This document shows, piece by piece, positions 1-8,277 of a stretch of DNA of 64,000 nt. Under the pieces are notes generated by a model. The model did not search any database and was not told where the DNA came from. It worked only from the letters and a program-made list of their open reading frames with translations. The DNA is from DATATB01 sp036268995 (GTDB taxonomy: Bacteria > Planctomycetota > Planctomycetia > Pirellulales > PNKZ01). The translations under genes and the position numbers were made by a program. Location of the stretch: positions 12,464-76,463 of the forward strand of contig DATATB010000058.1 in NCBI GenBank assembly GCA_036268995.1, read 5' to 3'. Within the stretch, counting starts at the first letter, position 1. Every line of letters begins with the position of its first letter.

Positions 1-553
1 TGGGCAGCGGCTTCCCCGTAAACGGATTGATGCTCCGGTCAACAACATTCTTGCCAGGGGCGTTCACCGCCGGAACGCCGGTTCTTGCGTTCCCTTCCAG
101 GCCCGGTCCGGCGTGTTCGCCCCGATGGTGCACGAAGCGGCCTGGTTGCGAATTGCCCGGCTGCCTGGCGCTGGGCGCCGTTTGGCCAGCGGCGCCTTGG
201 ACTTTAGCCAGTGAGGGGCCCATATAGAATTCCATAGCATCGCCTGGCTGAACCACTGAAACCTTTCCAGTACCTGGAACGGTCACGGTGCCGGGCGGCT
301 GCAAATGACGCTCGATCGCGCTGATCTGCTGCTCGAGCGACTGAAGATTGTGCTCGAGATGCTGTAGCACCGGGTTATTCGTAATCGCTGCGCCTGAATG
401 GCTCCCTACAGCCGGTTGGCCAGCCGCGGCTGGATGGCCGGCCATGCCTGGATGAACCACCGCACCTCCGCCCGAAGCGGCGGAGCGATGTTGACCAACG
501 GCGACTCCCGTCAAACACGCTAGCAATACGAGGCAGCCTATCACGATCCGCAT
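1..553 (-). CDS. Exported protein of unknown function (C-terminus cut by window edge)
   Basis: An open frame starts at the ATG whose complement is at 551-553 and runs off the left edge after 184 codons without a stop. The first 20 residues (MRIVIGCLVLLACLTGVAVG) form a typical Sec signal peptide. The mature part is rich in Gly, Ala, Pro and His. It contains a short segment around residues 65-80 with LEHNLQSLEQQ, which could be a small coiled coil. I do not recognise a family. The frame has no internal stop and the signal peptide is convincing, so I take it as real. Function is unknown, and the protein is presumably periplasmic or surface-located. Confidence 0.6.
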   Translation of the reverse strand, partial: MRIVIGCLVLLACLTGVAVGQHRSAASGGGAVVHPGMAGHPAAAGQPAVGSHSGAAITNNPVLQHLEHNLQSLEQQISAIERHLQPPGTVTVPGTGKVSVVQPGDAMEFYMGPSLAKVQGAAGQTAPSARQPGNSQPGRFVHHRGEHAGPGLEGNARTGVPAVNAPGKNVVDRSINPFTGKPLP

Positions 554-890
554 GTTCTACTCCCTTGCGATTGAGATTGAACTCGCGTCGGACGAACGGC
601 TCGGCTTGGACTGGCCCCGGCGCGTCCCGTGCGCTCGCACATGGAAGTCGCAATACCCCACCAGCGGGCGGCCATTCTACCCCTGACCGTACGGCTGTCA
701 ATTATTTCGTCATAACCGGCTGCACGGCGAGCAGTTACCGCGTCGCTTCGAACGCGGCAGTGCGGATGCGCTCGCGCAAAGTAGCAGGCATGCTCCCGTG
801 TGCCGTAGCCGCGCGACTTGCCTTCGACCCTCAGCCGGGTGCCATGCCCACGACTCTTGGGCATGTGAACGACGCTTGACGCTACACCCG
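554..890. other. Intergenic region with one palindromic repeat copy
   Basis: No convincing gene is seen here. The only structure noted is a hairpin-forming repeat at 834-873 built around the sequence CATGCCCAC...GGGCATG. It recurs at 23679-23718 and, rearranged, at 23881-23915. Open frames across this stretch lack coding character and ribosome binding sites. Confidence 0.6.
834..873. repeat. Palindromic repeat, GGGTGCCATGCCC family, copy 1
   Basis: The segment GCCGGGTGCCATGCCCACG is followed by TTGGGCATGTG, so the CATGCCCA and TGGGCATG arms can pair. A close copy lies at 23679-23718. Read in one minus frame it gives the pseudo-peptide HMPKSRGHGTR, which recurs as HMPTRRGHGTR at the second copy. 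These are repeats, not genes. Confidence 0.6.
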
Positions 891-1355
891 TTATTCTTTG
901 TCGCGGCGAAAAATGAGCGTCGTGCAGTCCTCGCACGCGGCCTCGAAATCGATGGGACGCTGGCCGCCGTTTTGCACGCGCACGTGCAGTCGATCCTTTT
1001 CGAATCGGTAGATGAGATTGAGATCGGAGGAGTTGCCGCCGTCACTGCGAATCGTCAGATCCAGCAGCTTGGGCGTTTGCTTGGAGTCAAGGTAATAGCC
1101 ACCGCTGAACTCCGTCGGCGCCTTCTTTGGCCCGACCTTGGCCGTCCACGTGTTCTCGTCGAAACTAACGGTCAACGGCGCGTTGTCGGATTCGTCGGTC
1201 GCTTCCGTCGTCTTGGTTTCGACCGTGCCCTTGATTGTCGAAACGAGCGTCCAGCGGCCACGGATGCGCTGTTCGTCCGAGGGTTCTTCGGCCGCAAGAC
1301 TTTGGCGGCCGGCGCAGGCCAGCACGGCGATCGCGAACACAACAGCGCATCTCAT
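891..1355 (-). CDS. Exported protein resembling the planctomycete TIGR03067 family
   Basis: The 154-residue protein has an N-terminal signal peptide (MRCAVVFAIAVLACAGRQSLA) followed by EQRIRGRWTLVS. That opening resembles the small beta-rich planctomycete proteins of family TIGR03067, which typically start with a 'GxW' motif after the signal. A second family-like element is the F-x-R-R near the C-terminus. A strong Shine-Dalgarno sequence (AGGAGGAG) lies eight bases upstream of the ATG and fixes the start. Biochemical role is unknown, and the protein is probably periplasmic. The next gene on the strand is an XRE regulator 52 bp upstream. Confidence 0.75.
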   Translation of the reverse strand: MRCAVVFAIAVLACAGRQSLAAEEPSDEQRIRGRWTLVSTIKGTVETKTTEATDESDNAPLTVSFDENTWTAKVGPKKAPTEFSGGYYLDSKQTPKLLDLTIRSDGGNSSDLNLIYRFEKDRLHVRVQNGGQRPIDFEAACEDCTTLIFRRDKE

Positions 1356-1407
1356 GGCGATTCTCCTCCTGAAGTTCGGAACCCACTGCTGTTCCCCACA
1401 GCAGACA

Positions 1408-1686
1408 TTATTTTGTCGACTTGCCGACCTTTTTCAACGCGGCTTGCAGTGCCCGCTCGATCTTCTCGATGGTTCGCAGCGTGGGCGAATGCTTGCCCGA
1501 TTCGAGCCGCGAAACGGTTTCCTGCCGCACGCCCGCGCGGTGAGCCAATTCCTGCTGCGACATCCCCGCCGCATTGCGGTCGTTAAAAATACTGCGGGCA
1601 ATCGACGCCCTGGCAAACTCCACCGCCGGCCGACTCCCCTCGCGATCCGCAGGCGGCAGTTTGTTGGATGGTTTATACGGGGCCAT
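1408..1686 (-). CDS. XRE-family helix-turn-helix protein (HigA-like, orphan)
   Basis: The 92-residue protein carries an HTH_3 domain at about residues 38-85. The pattern MSQQELAHRAGVRQETVSRLESG is the classic XRE helix-turn-helix, followed by HSPTLRTIEKIERALQ. This is the layout of HigA/antitoxin-type regulators and of small Cro/CI repressors. No RelE/HigB-like toxin is adjacent. The gene starts 12 bp after the stop of the DUF1501 gene on the same strand, so the two may be cotranscribed. Family membership is clear; target and partner are unknown. Confidence 0.8.
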   Translation of the reverse strand: MAPYKPSNKLPPADREGSRPAVEFARASIARSIFNDRNAAGMSQQELAHRAGVRQETVSRLESGKHSPTLRTIEKIERALQAALKKVGKSTK

Positions 1687-1698
1687 TGGCTTTGCCGC

Positions 1699-3021
1699 CT
1701 AGACAAGTTCCTTGATCACCTCGGCGTCATCGAGCAGCGAGCGGGGGCGGCCGGTGAAGTCGGCGATGGTTTGATGGGGGTCGATGCCGAGATGGCGATA
1801 GAGCGTGGCGAGCACGTTTTGCGGGCCGTAGGGGCGCGTGGTGGGGCGGCCGCCCATGGCGTCGGTGGCGCCGATAAGTTGGCCGGTGCGAAAGCCGCCG
1901 CCGGCAAACAGGGCAAAGCCGGCCCACGGCCAATGGTCGCGCCCGCCGTATTGATTGACGTGCGGATTGCGGCCGAACTCGCCCCAGACCACCACGGCCA
2001 CGTCGCGATCCAGGCCGCGCTGGTGCAAGTCGGTGACCAACGCATACAGCGAGCGGTCGAGCAAGGGCGTCTCCTCGCGCGAGCGCTCGAAGATCGTGCC
2101 CTTCACGCCCGACACGTTGCCGTGGTGATCCCAGCCGCCTTCGCCGAGCGTGACGACCGGCACTCCGGCCTCCACTAGCCTGCGAGCCAGCAGGAAGTTG
2201 CTGGCGTGCCAGGTGCGGCCGAACTGGTAATCGAACTGCATTTGCACGTCAGGCCCATAAAGCTGCCGCACCGACTCGGGCTCGCGGCTCAGATCGAACG
2301 CCGCACGGACCTGCGACGACGAGATCAATTGCAGGGCCTGATTCTTGAACGTCGCGGCACTCTCCAGCGCCGAATCGCCGCGCGGGGCGGCCAGCGGATC
2401 CAGTTGCCCGAGCAAGGCGGCCCGCTGGGCCAGGCGATTGCCCGACAGCCCCTCGTCCGGAGCCAGATTCTTCATGCCTTCGCCGATCGGCTCGAACGGC
2501 CCGTGGGCCAGGCCGGCATAGGTGGGAATCTCGGCTTTGGCCACCGTGCGCGGATGCTCGGTGAGGCTGAGGCTCATGTAACGCGGCAGCACGCTGGGCG
2601 GCCCGTGATGCAGCCGGCTGACCACCGATCCAAAAGCCGGCCGCCCCTGCGCCGTCGGAAAGCCGGTGTAGACTTCGTGCAGTTGATGGTCCGGCTGCGT
2701 GAACTGCATGCTGCGGACGATGGCCAGCTTGTCGGCGATCGTGGCCTGCAGCGGCAGGTGCTCGCAGTACTCGATGCCCGGCACATTGGTGGCGATGGGC
2801 CGGAACTCGCCGCGAATTTCGGCCGGTGCCCGCGGCTTCATGTCGTACGTTTCGAGATGGCTGGGTCCGCCCGGCAGGCAAACCATGATCACCGCTTTGA
2901 TCTGCTTGCGCGGGGCGGCGGCCTGCGCTTGCAGCCGCAGCACGTCGGCCAGGCCCAAGGCGCCCAGTCCGAGAACACCGCGTCGCAAAAAATTCCGCCG
3001 CGATCCATCAAGGGGCAGCAT
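1699..3021 (-). CDS. DUF1501 family protein, Tat-exported (solitary)
   Basis: The 440-residue protein begins with a twin-arginine signal (SRRNFLRRG, residues 7-15) and a hydrophobic stretch. It then shows the DUF1501 hallmarks: a CLPGGPSHLETYD block near residue 50, GEGGWDHHGN, a WGEFGRNP block and GRDHWPWAGFALFAGGG. DUF1501 proteins belong to the alkaline phosphatase/sulfatase-like fold and are greatly expanded in planctomycetes. Their substrate is not established. They are usually encoded beside a DUF1549/DUF1553 protein, as at 8278-12099 and 23941-28432. Here the partner is missing and an XRE regulator gene follows instead. Confidence 0.9.
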   Translation of the reverse strand: MLPLDGSRRNFLRRGVLGLGALGLADVLRLQAQAAAPRKQIKAVIMVCLPGGPSHLETYDMKPRAPAEIRGEFRPIATNVPGIEYCEHLPLQATIADKLAIVRSMQFTQPDHQLHEVYTGFPTAQGRPAFGSVVSRLHHGPPSVLPRYMSLSLTEHPRTVAKAEIPTYAGLAHGPFEPIGEGMKNLAPDEGLSGNRLAQRAALLGQLDPLAAPRGDSALESAATFKNQALQLISSSQVRAAFDLSREPESVRQLYGPDVQMQFDYQFGRTWHASNFLLARRLVEAGVPVVTLGEGGWDHHGNVSGVKGTIFERSREETPLLDRSLYALVTDLHQRGLDRDVAVVVWGEFGRNPHVNQYGGRDHWPWAGFALFAGGGFRTGQLIGATDAMGGRPTTRPYGPQNVLATLYRHLGIDPHQTIADFTGRPRSLLDDAEVIKELV

Positions 3022-3175
3022 CGCAGACCTCCCAGGGAAGACGACGATTCAAACGCGGCATGAACAGGCAGGCATCCGGCAGCGCCGGCAGTTTAGCGGG
3101 CATTCAAGATCGGATCAAGCTTTTCCGATGGGTTGTCGATCAGGCCGGTCGCCGGCGCTCACAAAAAGAAATGCC

Positions 3176-3255
3176 GACCACGGATTTCACGGATCACACG
3201 GATGGGGAAGAGGAATTGGCGAAGTTTATCCGTGTCATTCGTGCAATCCGTGGTC
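3176..3255. repeat. Inverted repeat with 28-bp arms (CCACGGATTTCACGGAT type)
   Basis: The left arm at 3176-3203 (GACCACGGATTTCACGGATC...) is the near-perfect reverse complement of the right arm at 3228-3255 (ATCCGTGTCATTCGTGCAAT...). A 24-bp loop separates them. The hairpin overlaps the last codons of the PLP decarboxylase gene, which end at 3235 inside the right arm. The decarboxylase C-terminus is therefore partly repeat-derived. Confidence 0.85.
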
Positions 3256-4710
3256 AGTCGGATTGCTGATCTCATCGGCTGCGGCGTCGAGGATGGTGAG
3301 GATCCGCGGTAGCCAGTCGCGGTGCTCGGGCTTCATGACGCAGGCGCGCAGGCAGGTGATTTCGTCGGCGTCCCAGTGCTGGACTGGCTGGGTCGGCTCG
3401 AGCATGGCGCGCGGAAAGGTGGCGAGCGCCAGGTGCAACTGGCGGCGCGCGGCGGCTTCGAACAGGCGGCGGGCACGGGCTGATGACTCGCTGGCGGAGG
3501 GCGCGCGGATGGCCCAGGTCACGATGTCCAGTTCCGGCCGCAGGAGCGGGGCGAAGCGCGCGTGGTTTGCGAGGTGCGCGTGCAGGGACAGTGCGGCGTC
3601 GCGGCCGGCTTCGAGGCCGCGGGCAAATTCACCGCCGGGTTCCAGCGGCAGCAGTTCGAGCGTGGCCCAGAGGGCAACGGCCGCGGCGCCGGAGCGCGAA
3701 CATTCGAGCGAGATTTCGCCGAGATGGCGAGGCGGGCCATCTTCGTTCCCACCCCTCACCCCCGGCCCGCTCGGCAGAGCTTGTCGAAAGCCCTCTCCCA
3801 CAAGGGGAGAGGGGGGCAAAGTCGCGGCTGGCGGCGGGGCGAAATAGGTGTAGGGCGAATCGTGTTGGTAGTAGCGGGCGACGCTGGGGTCGCGGAAGAG
3901 CACGCAGCCGCAGCCGTAGGGCTGGAGGCCGTGCTTGTGCGGATCGATGACGAGCGAGTCGGCCCGGTGCATGCTGTCGAAGGCCGCACGGGCCGGCGGA
4001 TCGAGATTGCCGGCCAGTTTGAAATAGCCGCCGTAGGCCGCGTCGACGTGGACGCGCAGCCCATGCACCGCGGCGACGGCCAGGATTTCCGGCAGCGGAT
4101 CAACGGCGCCAGCGGCCGTGGTTCCCAGGCTGGCCACCACGGTGCCGATCTGGCCGGCAGCGGCCAACTCGGCCAGGGCCGCAACGTTCATCCGGCCGGA
4201 CGCATCGACCGGCACGGCGCAAAACGGCATGTTCAGCACGGCCGCCAGCCGCGTGTGCGTGTAGTGGGCTTGAGTCGAAGCGGCCAAGGCTGCGCCCGGC
4301 TGCAATTGCCGGGCAATCCACAGGGCCTCGAAGTTTGCCATCGTGCCGCCGCTGGTCAGATGCCCGAGGTGCTGCCGCCAGCCGACCAGGCCGGCGAGCT
4401 TGGCCACCACCTCTTGCTCCATGATCGAGCTGGCCCGACCGCCGTCGGCCGCGTGATTGTTGGGGTTGAGAAACATGGCCAGCGCGTAAGCCAGCCGAGC
4501 GATTGGGTGCGGCGGCTTGAGCATCTGCCCGATGTACAGCGGATGATGATACGGCAGGTTGTCGCGCAACCGATCGGCCGCCGTCAACAACACGCGGCGC
4601 ATGGCGGTGAAGTCGGCCGGGGGCTGAAACTCGGGCAAGCCCGAAAAGCCGGCTTCCAACACCCGAGCCGCTTCGGTCAGCAGCGACAAGCTTTCGAGAT
4701 CGAAGCCCAT
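3235..4710 (-). CDS. Group II PLP-dependent decarboxylase/aminotransferase-like enzyme
   Basis: The 491-residue protein shows the group II decarboxylase fold. SSIMEQEVV is followed by HLTSGGTMANFEAL (cofactor phosphate region, residues 117-130), H149 as the likely ring-stacking His, the HVDAAYGG block with D223 (pyridine nitrogen), and the DPHKH block with K259 as the Schiff-base lysine. HLGEISLECSRSGAA follows. The family decarboxylates L-amino acids such as diaminobutyrate, glutamate or aromatic residues; the substrate cannot be read here. Residues about 297-325 (PPSPLVGEGFRQ...) are encoded by a 66-bp interspersed repeat inserted in frame between two conserved blocks. The last residues come from another inverted repeat. 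The ATG abuts a 104-bp terminal-inverted-repeat element and has no visible Shine-Dalgarno sequence. Confidence 0.85.
   Translation of the reverse strand: MGFDLESLSLLTEAARVLEAGFSGLPEFQPPADFTAMRRVLLTAADRLRDNLPYHHPLYIGQMLKPPHPIARLAYALAMFLNPNNHAADGGRASSIMEQEVVAKLAGLVGWRQHLGHLTSGGTMANFEALWIARQLQPGAALAASTQAHYTHTRLAAVLNMPFCAVPVDASGRMNVAALAELAAAGQIGTVVASLGTTAAGAVDPLPEILAVAAVHGLRVHVDAAYGGYFKLAGNLDPPARAAFDSMHRADSLVIDPHKHGLQPYGCGCVLFRDPSVARYYQHDSPYTYFAPPPAATLPPSPLVGEGFRQALPSGPGVRGGNEDGPPRHLGEISLECSRSGAAAVALWATLELLPLEPGGEFARGLEAGRDAALSLHAHLANHARFAPLLRPELDIVTWAIRAPSASESSARARRLFEAAARRQLHLALATFPRAMLEPTQPVQHWDADEITCLRACVMKPEHRDWLPRILTILDAAADEISNPTDHGLHE
3751..3816. repeat. 66-bp interspersed repeat (ACCCCTCACCCCCGGCCCGC family), intragenic copy
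   Basis: This 66-bp segment matches 5798-5863 with about six mismatches (roughly 91% identity by eye). Its second half holds the palindrome CCCTCTCCCACAAGGGGAGAGGG. It lies inside the PLP decarboxylase gene and keeps the frame open, adding a proline/glycine-rich insert between the YTYFAPP and HLGEIS regions of the protein. Confidence 0.85.
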
Positions 4711-4711
4711 G

Positions 4712-4815
4712 ATGATCGACCGAAAAATAGCTTCCGTTTTTCTTAAAAACCCCTCACCCTACCCTCTCCCGCAAGGGGAGATGGGTAGCGGAGAAGCGAT
4801 TTTTCGGTCGATCAT
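4712..4815. mobile_element. MITE-like element with terminal inverted repeats, copy 1
   Basis: The ends are 16-bp inverted repeats: ATGATCGACCGAAAAA at 4712-4727 and TTTTTCGGTCGATCAT at 4800-4815. The interior contains CCCTCTCCCGCAAGGGGAGA, itself palindromic. Two further copies lie at 34526-34618 (opposite orientation) and 45929-46027. There is no coding capacity. The size and terminal inverted repeats suggest a non-autonomous mobile element, though no transposase is present in the window. Confidence 0.75.
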
Positions 4816-4831
4816 AAGCAGCATGCACGTG

Positions 4832-5683
4832 TCATCGCTTGAGGGCAGCTTCGATGGCGGTGGCCACTTGCTGGCCCAGCAGCGCGTAGCCTTCGCCGTT
4901 GGGATGTACGTCGTTGGATTTCATGACGCGGTTTTGCTGCGGCAGGAGCGTGGCGTAGAGATCGTCGATCGCGATGCCGTGGCGCTGCATGATGGCGGCC
5001 GCGACTCGATTGCGCTCGACGATCGCCGCGGGCATGTCGGGGCCGTCTTTCGTACCGGCCGGCACCGGCGTGGTGCTAGCCCAAACGAGTTTTGCGCCGG
5101 TTTTTTGCAGCCGGGCGATGATCTGCTCGAGCCGCTGCCCGTACAAGTCGATCGGCGTTTTGCGATCGTGGATGCCGAAGTTGAAATGAATCACGTCCCA
5201 ATGGCCGTCGCCGAGCCAGACATCGATTTTTTTCAAGCCGTTGGCCGTCGGGCCGCAGTTTTCGGGCGCTTTGTGGACGTTGGCTTTGCCGGCCAGCGCC
5301 TTGCGCGTGGGCAGTGTGTAGCCGCCGGAAATCGAATCGCCGATGAGCAGCACGCGCGGCAGCTTGCGATCGTCCCGGACAAAGTCCCAGCACGACGAGC
5401 GGCCTTCGACGCGCAGGCGTTTGTGAATCGGCAAGTAAAAGTTGCCCAGGTTCTGCTCGAGCGTCCGCTCCCAAGCCTGCTGATCGGCAGGCAAGGCGGC
5501 GACCAGGGCCTGGTACTTCTGCGTGATGGCCGCGTCTTCGGCCGCCTTCTTGGCAGCGGCTTCCTGAGCGTTGGTGGGCTCGGTTGAGGCTGGCTTTTTG
5601 TCGGCGGCGTGGATTGGCGCGAGCGAGAGGCAGGTCGCGCCGAGGAAGAGCAGGCAGGCAAGGGCAGGGCGGAAGGCGAGCAC
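4832..5683 (-). CDS. Exported SGNH/GDSL-type hydrolase
   Basis: I place the start at a GTG (complement 5681-5683) preceded by AGGA eight bases upstream. This gives 283 residues with a signal peptide (LAFRPALACLLFLGATCLSL...IHA). A longer frame to 5902 would translate the repeat at 5798-5863 and is unlikely. The mature protein carries SGNH block I (LLIGDSISGGY), a HFNFGIHD block holding the Asn, and a C-terminal block V (SNDVHPNGEGYALLG) with the catalytic Asp and His. Such enzymes are periplasmic esterases or carbohydrate deacetylases; the substrate is unknown. A Lys/Ala-rich segment after the signal may be a short helical spacer. Confidence 0.85.
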   Translation of the reverse strand: MLAFRPALACLLFLGATCLSLAPIHAADKKPASTEPTNAQEAAAKKAAEDAAITQKYQALVAALPADQQAWERTLEQNLGNFYLPIHKRLRVEGRSSCWDFVRDDRKLPRVLLIGDSISGGYTLPTRKALAGKANVHKAPENCGPTANGLKKIDVWLGDGHWDVIHFNFGIHDRKTPIDLYGQRLEQIIARLQKTGAKLVWASTTPVPAGTKDGPDMPAAIVERNRVAAAIMQRHGIAIDDLYATLLPQQNRVMKSNDVHPNGEGYALLGQQVATAIEAALKR

Positions 5684-6016
5684 GCGGGGGTTCCTGGTGG
5701 TGAGAGGATTGGCGGGTATTGTAGTCGAGCGCGAGGGAGTGTTGTACTGGTGCGGCGTTTTGCGCGATGAGGGTGACCGGGAGTCGAGGGTGCTCCTACC
5801 CCTCACCCCCGACCCGCTCGGCTGAGCTCGCCGCAAGCCCTCTCCCACAAGGGGCGAGGGGGGAAGAAGCTGCCGCTCTCCTGCGCGCCGAGACGGGAGC
5901 ACGCACGCGGTAAACGGCGATCGCCAGTTCGACCGCCTCGTTTACAAGCCGCGCGCCAGCGCCAATAATCCAACGGCATAAACAGGCCCGCCCACCGTGC
6001 CCGAGGAGTCGTAGCG
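5684..6016. other. Divergent intergenic region holding a repeat copy
   Basis: This stretch separates the SGNH hydrolase (minus) from the beta-lactamase-like gene (plus). It contains the repeat at 5798-5863. I saw no convincing promoter boxes and no gene. Confidence 0.5.
5798..5863. repeat. 66-bp interspersed repeat, intergenic copy
   Basis: This is a second copy of the repeat at 3751-3816, with about six mismatches in 66 bp. It has the same CCCTCTCCCACAAGGGGCGAGGG near-palindrome. It lies between divergent genes. Confidence 0.85.
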
Positions 6017-7075
6017 ATGCATGCCGCAGTGAGTCGCAAGATGATGTTGGTCCTGGCCGTGATCCTGGGTTGCGCGATGCCGGCGGCACGGGGCGCCGAG
6101 CCGACCGCCTGGCCCGTGCCCGATTGGCAGACGGCACGGCCGGCGGAAGTCGGGCTCTCGGCCGCCGGGCTGGCCAAGGTTCGCGAGTGGCACGAGAAAA
6201 ACGGCAGTAAGACCGGCCTGGTCGTGCGGCATGGCCGCGTGGCTGCCGAGTGGTATTTTGGCGATGCCGCGGCCAGCACCAAGTATCTCGTGTTCTCGAC
6301 GAGCAAATCGTTCGCCAGCACGGCTGCCGGCCTGCTCATCACCGATGGCAAGCTGAAGCTCGACACGACTGTCGGCGAGGTCCTCCCGGATGTGAAGCCG
6401 GACGGCAAACGGGCCGTGACCGTCAAGCAACTGCTCAGTATGACCTCGGGCGTACACAACAAGCCGCTCAACGACGAGCCGAAGGTTTTTAGTTATTCGC
6501 TGTACGAAGCGCCGATGGATTATCCGCCGGGCAGCAAGTGGGACTACAACAATTGCGGCCTCTCGCTGCTCAGCCCGGTGATCAAAAAAACGTCGGGACA
6601 GGAGCTGGACCAGCTTCTGGACAAGCGAATCTTTCAGCCGATCGGCATTCGCCGCGACGATTGGAGCTGGGACCAGGTGGAAGGACGCACGCTGCCCTAC
6701 TCGGGCCTGCACATCACGGCCCGAGCGCTGGCGCGCTTCGGCTTGTTGTTTCTGAATCGCGGGCAGTGGCAGGACCAGCAGCTCCTGCCGGCCGATTGGG
6801 TGAAAGAAGCGACCGCCCCGTCGCAAGCGATGAACAAGGCGTACGGCTACCTGTGGTGGAACAACACGACCGGCCGCTGGCCCACGGTGCCGCGCGACGC
6901 GTACGCTGCGTTGGGCCACCTCGACAACGACATGCTGATCGTGCCGAGCCTGGATTTGATCGTCGTGCGGCAGGTGGGCGACGATCCGGCCTCGAAAGGC
7001 AAAAAGCGCGACATCGGCCAGCTTTGGTCGCTGGCGGTCGAAGCGGTCCAAACACCCGGCATGGCCCGCCGCTGA
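6017..7075 (+). CDS. Exported serine hydrolase of the beta-lactamase/class C family
   Basis: The 352-residue protein has a signal peptide (MMLVLAVILGCAMPAARG), then a class C beta-lactamase/penicillin-binding-like domain (Pfam Beta-lactamase). The SxxK motif is S94-T-S-K97 with nucleophilic Ser94. The second motif is Y177-N-N179 in KWDYNNCG, as in the YxN of class C enzymes. A GHLDND segment late in the protein sits where the third motif is expected. Such planctomycete proteins are usually esterases or peptidases rather than antibiotic-resistance enzymes. The gene stands alone on the plus strand between minus-strand genes. Confidence 0.88.
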   Translation: MHAAVSRKMMLVLAVILGCAMPAARGAEPTAWPVPDWQTARPAEVGLSAAGLAKVREWHEKNGSKTGLVVRHGRVAAEWYFGDAAASTKYLVFSTSKSFASTAAGLLITDGKLKLDTTVGEVLPDVKPDGKRAVTVKQLLSMTSGVHNKPLNDEPKVFSYSLYEAPMDYPPGSKWDYNNCGLSLLSPVIKKTSGQELDQLLDKRIFQPIGIRRDDWSWDQVEGRTLPYSGLHITARALARFGLLFLNRGQWQDQQLLPADWVKEATAPSQAMNKAYGYLWWNNTTGRWPTVPRDAYAALGHLDNDMLIVPSLDLIVVRQVGDDPASKGKKRDIGQLWSLAVEAVQTPGMARR

Positions 7076-7161
7076 GTTGGTTCAGCACGCCGCCGAAGCG
7101 GACTCCCCGGGCTTACGCCCTGGGGCTCGCCAAGAATGCGTAGGATGACCAAATAGCCCCG

Positions 7162-7184
7162 GTAGCGGAATTCGTGAGAATTCC
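7162..7184. repeat. Short hairpin GCGGAATTC...GAATTCCG
   Basis: The sequence GGAATTCGTGAGAATTCC can fold into a perfect short stem. It lies in the intergenic space downstream of the beta-lactamase-like gene and of the convergent Gly/Met-rich gene, so it could act as a bidirectional transcription end. No T-tract follows. Confidence 0.4.
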
Positions 7185-7218
7185 GACGAGCGATCGCTTA
7201 AGACCCAGTCTTGTCTAA

Positions 7219-8052
7219 TCACCGGGCCTTGGAAACCGACTGGCCGGGGCTGGTGGCTGCCGGGCTGTTGACGGGCGGCTCGGTCTTGGGTTGCGATTCG
7301 GCGGCCCGAACCGATTGTTCGGCGGCGGCCATGGCCATGTTGATTTCGGCCGGATCAAAATAGGGATACGACGTGCCGTCGGCCCGTTGGATTTGCTTTT
7401 CGGCCAGTTGTTGCCAGCTCATGCCGCTGTTGAGATGCCAGGCCGCGGCCTGGGCCACGCGCTGCGGAATCGTGCCCAACATGCCGCAGAGTTCGCGGAC
7501 GCCGGACTTGGTGGTCACGCTGTCGATGGGCTGCAATTGGTAAGTGGCCGTGGGGCGCGGTTCGGCCTTGCCATGATCGAGGCAGACGCACGGCACCTTG
7601 AATTCGGCAACCTTTTCGGGAGCGACATTAAACATGCCGCCACCGCCGCCGCCCATGCCGCCCATGCCGCCGCCGCCCATGCCGCCGCCGCCCATGCCCA
7701 TTCCCATGCTCTGCATGCCGCCCATGCCGCCGCGCGAACCGCCCATGCCGCCGCCCATACCGCCGAGCTGAGCCAGGATGGGCACTGCGCCGGCCGCTTT
7801 GGGCAGCGCGATTCGCAGTGGCTTGTCCGTCTTGTTCTTGATGAAAACGCGGCCGGTGGTCGAGTCCTTGGGAATGAACTTGACCTCGATCTGTCCGGCC
7901 TTGATGCCGGCGAACATCTCGACGCTATCGGCGGTCTGCTGATCGGCCGGCTTGGCTGTATCGGCCGCTCGCGACAGCGCGCTACCGGCTACAAGGCCCA
8001 GACCCGTCACCAAAGCGAATGTCAACGTCCGCCCGAACCTGACCTGGCGCAT
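7219..8052 (-). CDS. Exported Gly/Met-rich protein of unknown function
   Basis: The start at 8052 is preceded by CCGGAGCGATCC, a good ribosome binding site, giving 277 residues. A signal peptide (TLTFALVTGLGLVAGSALSRA) leads into a beta-rich segment (GQIEVKFIPKDSTTGRVFIKNKTDKPLRIALP). Next comes a low-complexity tract of GGM/GGGMGG units, about 50 residues. The C-terminal region contains VPCVCLDHGK, then a conserved-looking segment ending with YPYFDPAEINMAMAAAEQSVRAA. The order 'beta domain, Gly/Met linker, helical tail' suggests a periplasmic structural or adaptor protein. Methionine-rich tracts can bind copper, but nothing else here supports that. Family not recognised. Confidence 0.75.
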   Translation of the reverse strand: MRQVRFGRTLTFALVTGLGLVAGSALSRAADTAKPADQQTADSVEMFAGIKAGQIEVKFIPKDSTTGRVFIKNKTDKPLRIALPKAAGAVPILAQLGGMGGGMGGSRGGMGGMQSMGMGMGGGGMGGGGMGGMGGGGGGMFNVAPEKVAEFKVPCVCLDHGKAEPRPTATYQLQPIDSVTTKSGVRELCGMLGTIPQRVAQAAAWHLNSGMSWQQLAEKQIQRADGTSYPYFDPAEINMAMAAAEQSVRAAESQPKTEPPVNSPAATSPGQSVSKAR

Positions 8053-8277
8053 GGATCGCTCCGGAAAAAAATGAAGACAAGCTCGTGGTCGGCCAAGGAC
8101 GAAAAACGGTCGCCGGCCGGGACGAACCCCGGCGCATGGGCGCAAACCTGCCGCCAGCTTTACTCCAGCCTAGTTGGGCCGCCCGTTTTTTCCAAGCGAA
8201 AACCTGGGGGAATTGGGGCACGCCACTGCCGGCACGGCTCATAAATGAGCCGGCTAGAAGACATGCGCCGTCGTGTA

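Noticed and set aside
541..936. Open frames on both strands at 541-936
   Set aside because: They cross a palindromic repeat and lack ribosome binding sites and coding composition. The peptide HMPKSRGHGTR is repeat translation.
1408..1686. Toxin-antitoxin system at the XRE gene
   Set aside because: No toxin-like gene is present on either side, so only an orphan regulator is reported.
5684..5902. N-terminal extension of the SGNH hydrolase to 5902
   Set aside because: It would translate the interspersed repeat at 5798-5863; the signal peptide supports the GTG at 5683.
6017..7075. Beta-lactamase resistance gene
   Set aside because: The family is broad and planctomycete members are usually esterases or peptidases; nothing indicates antibiotic resistance.
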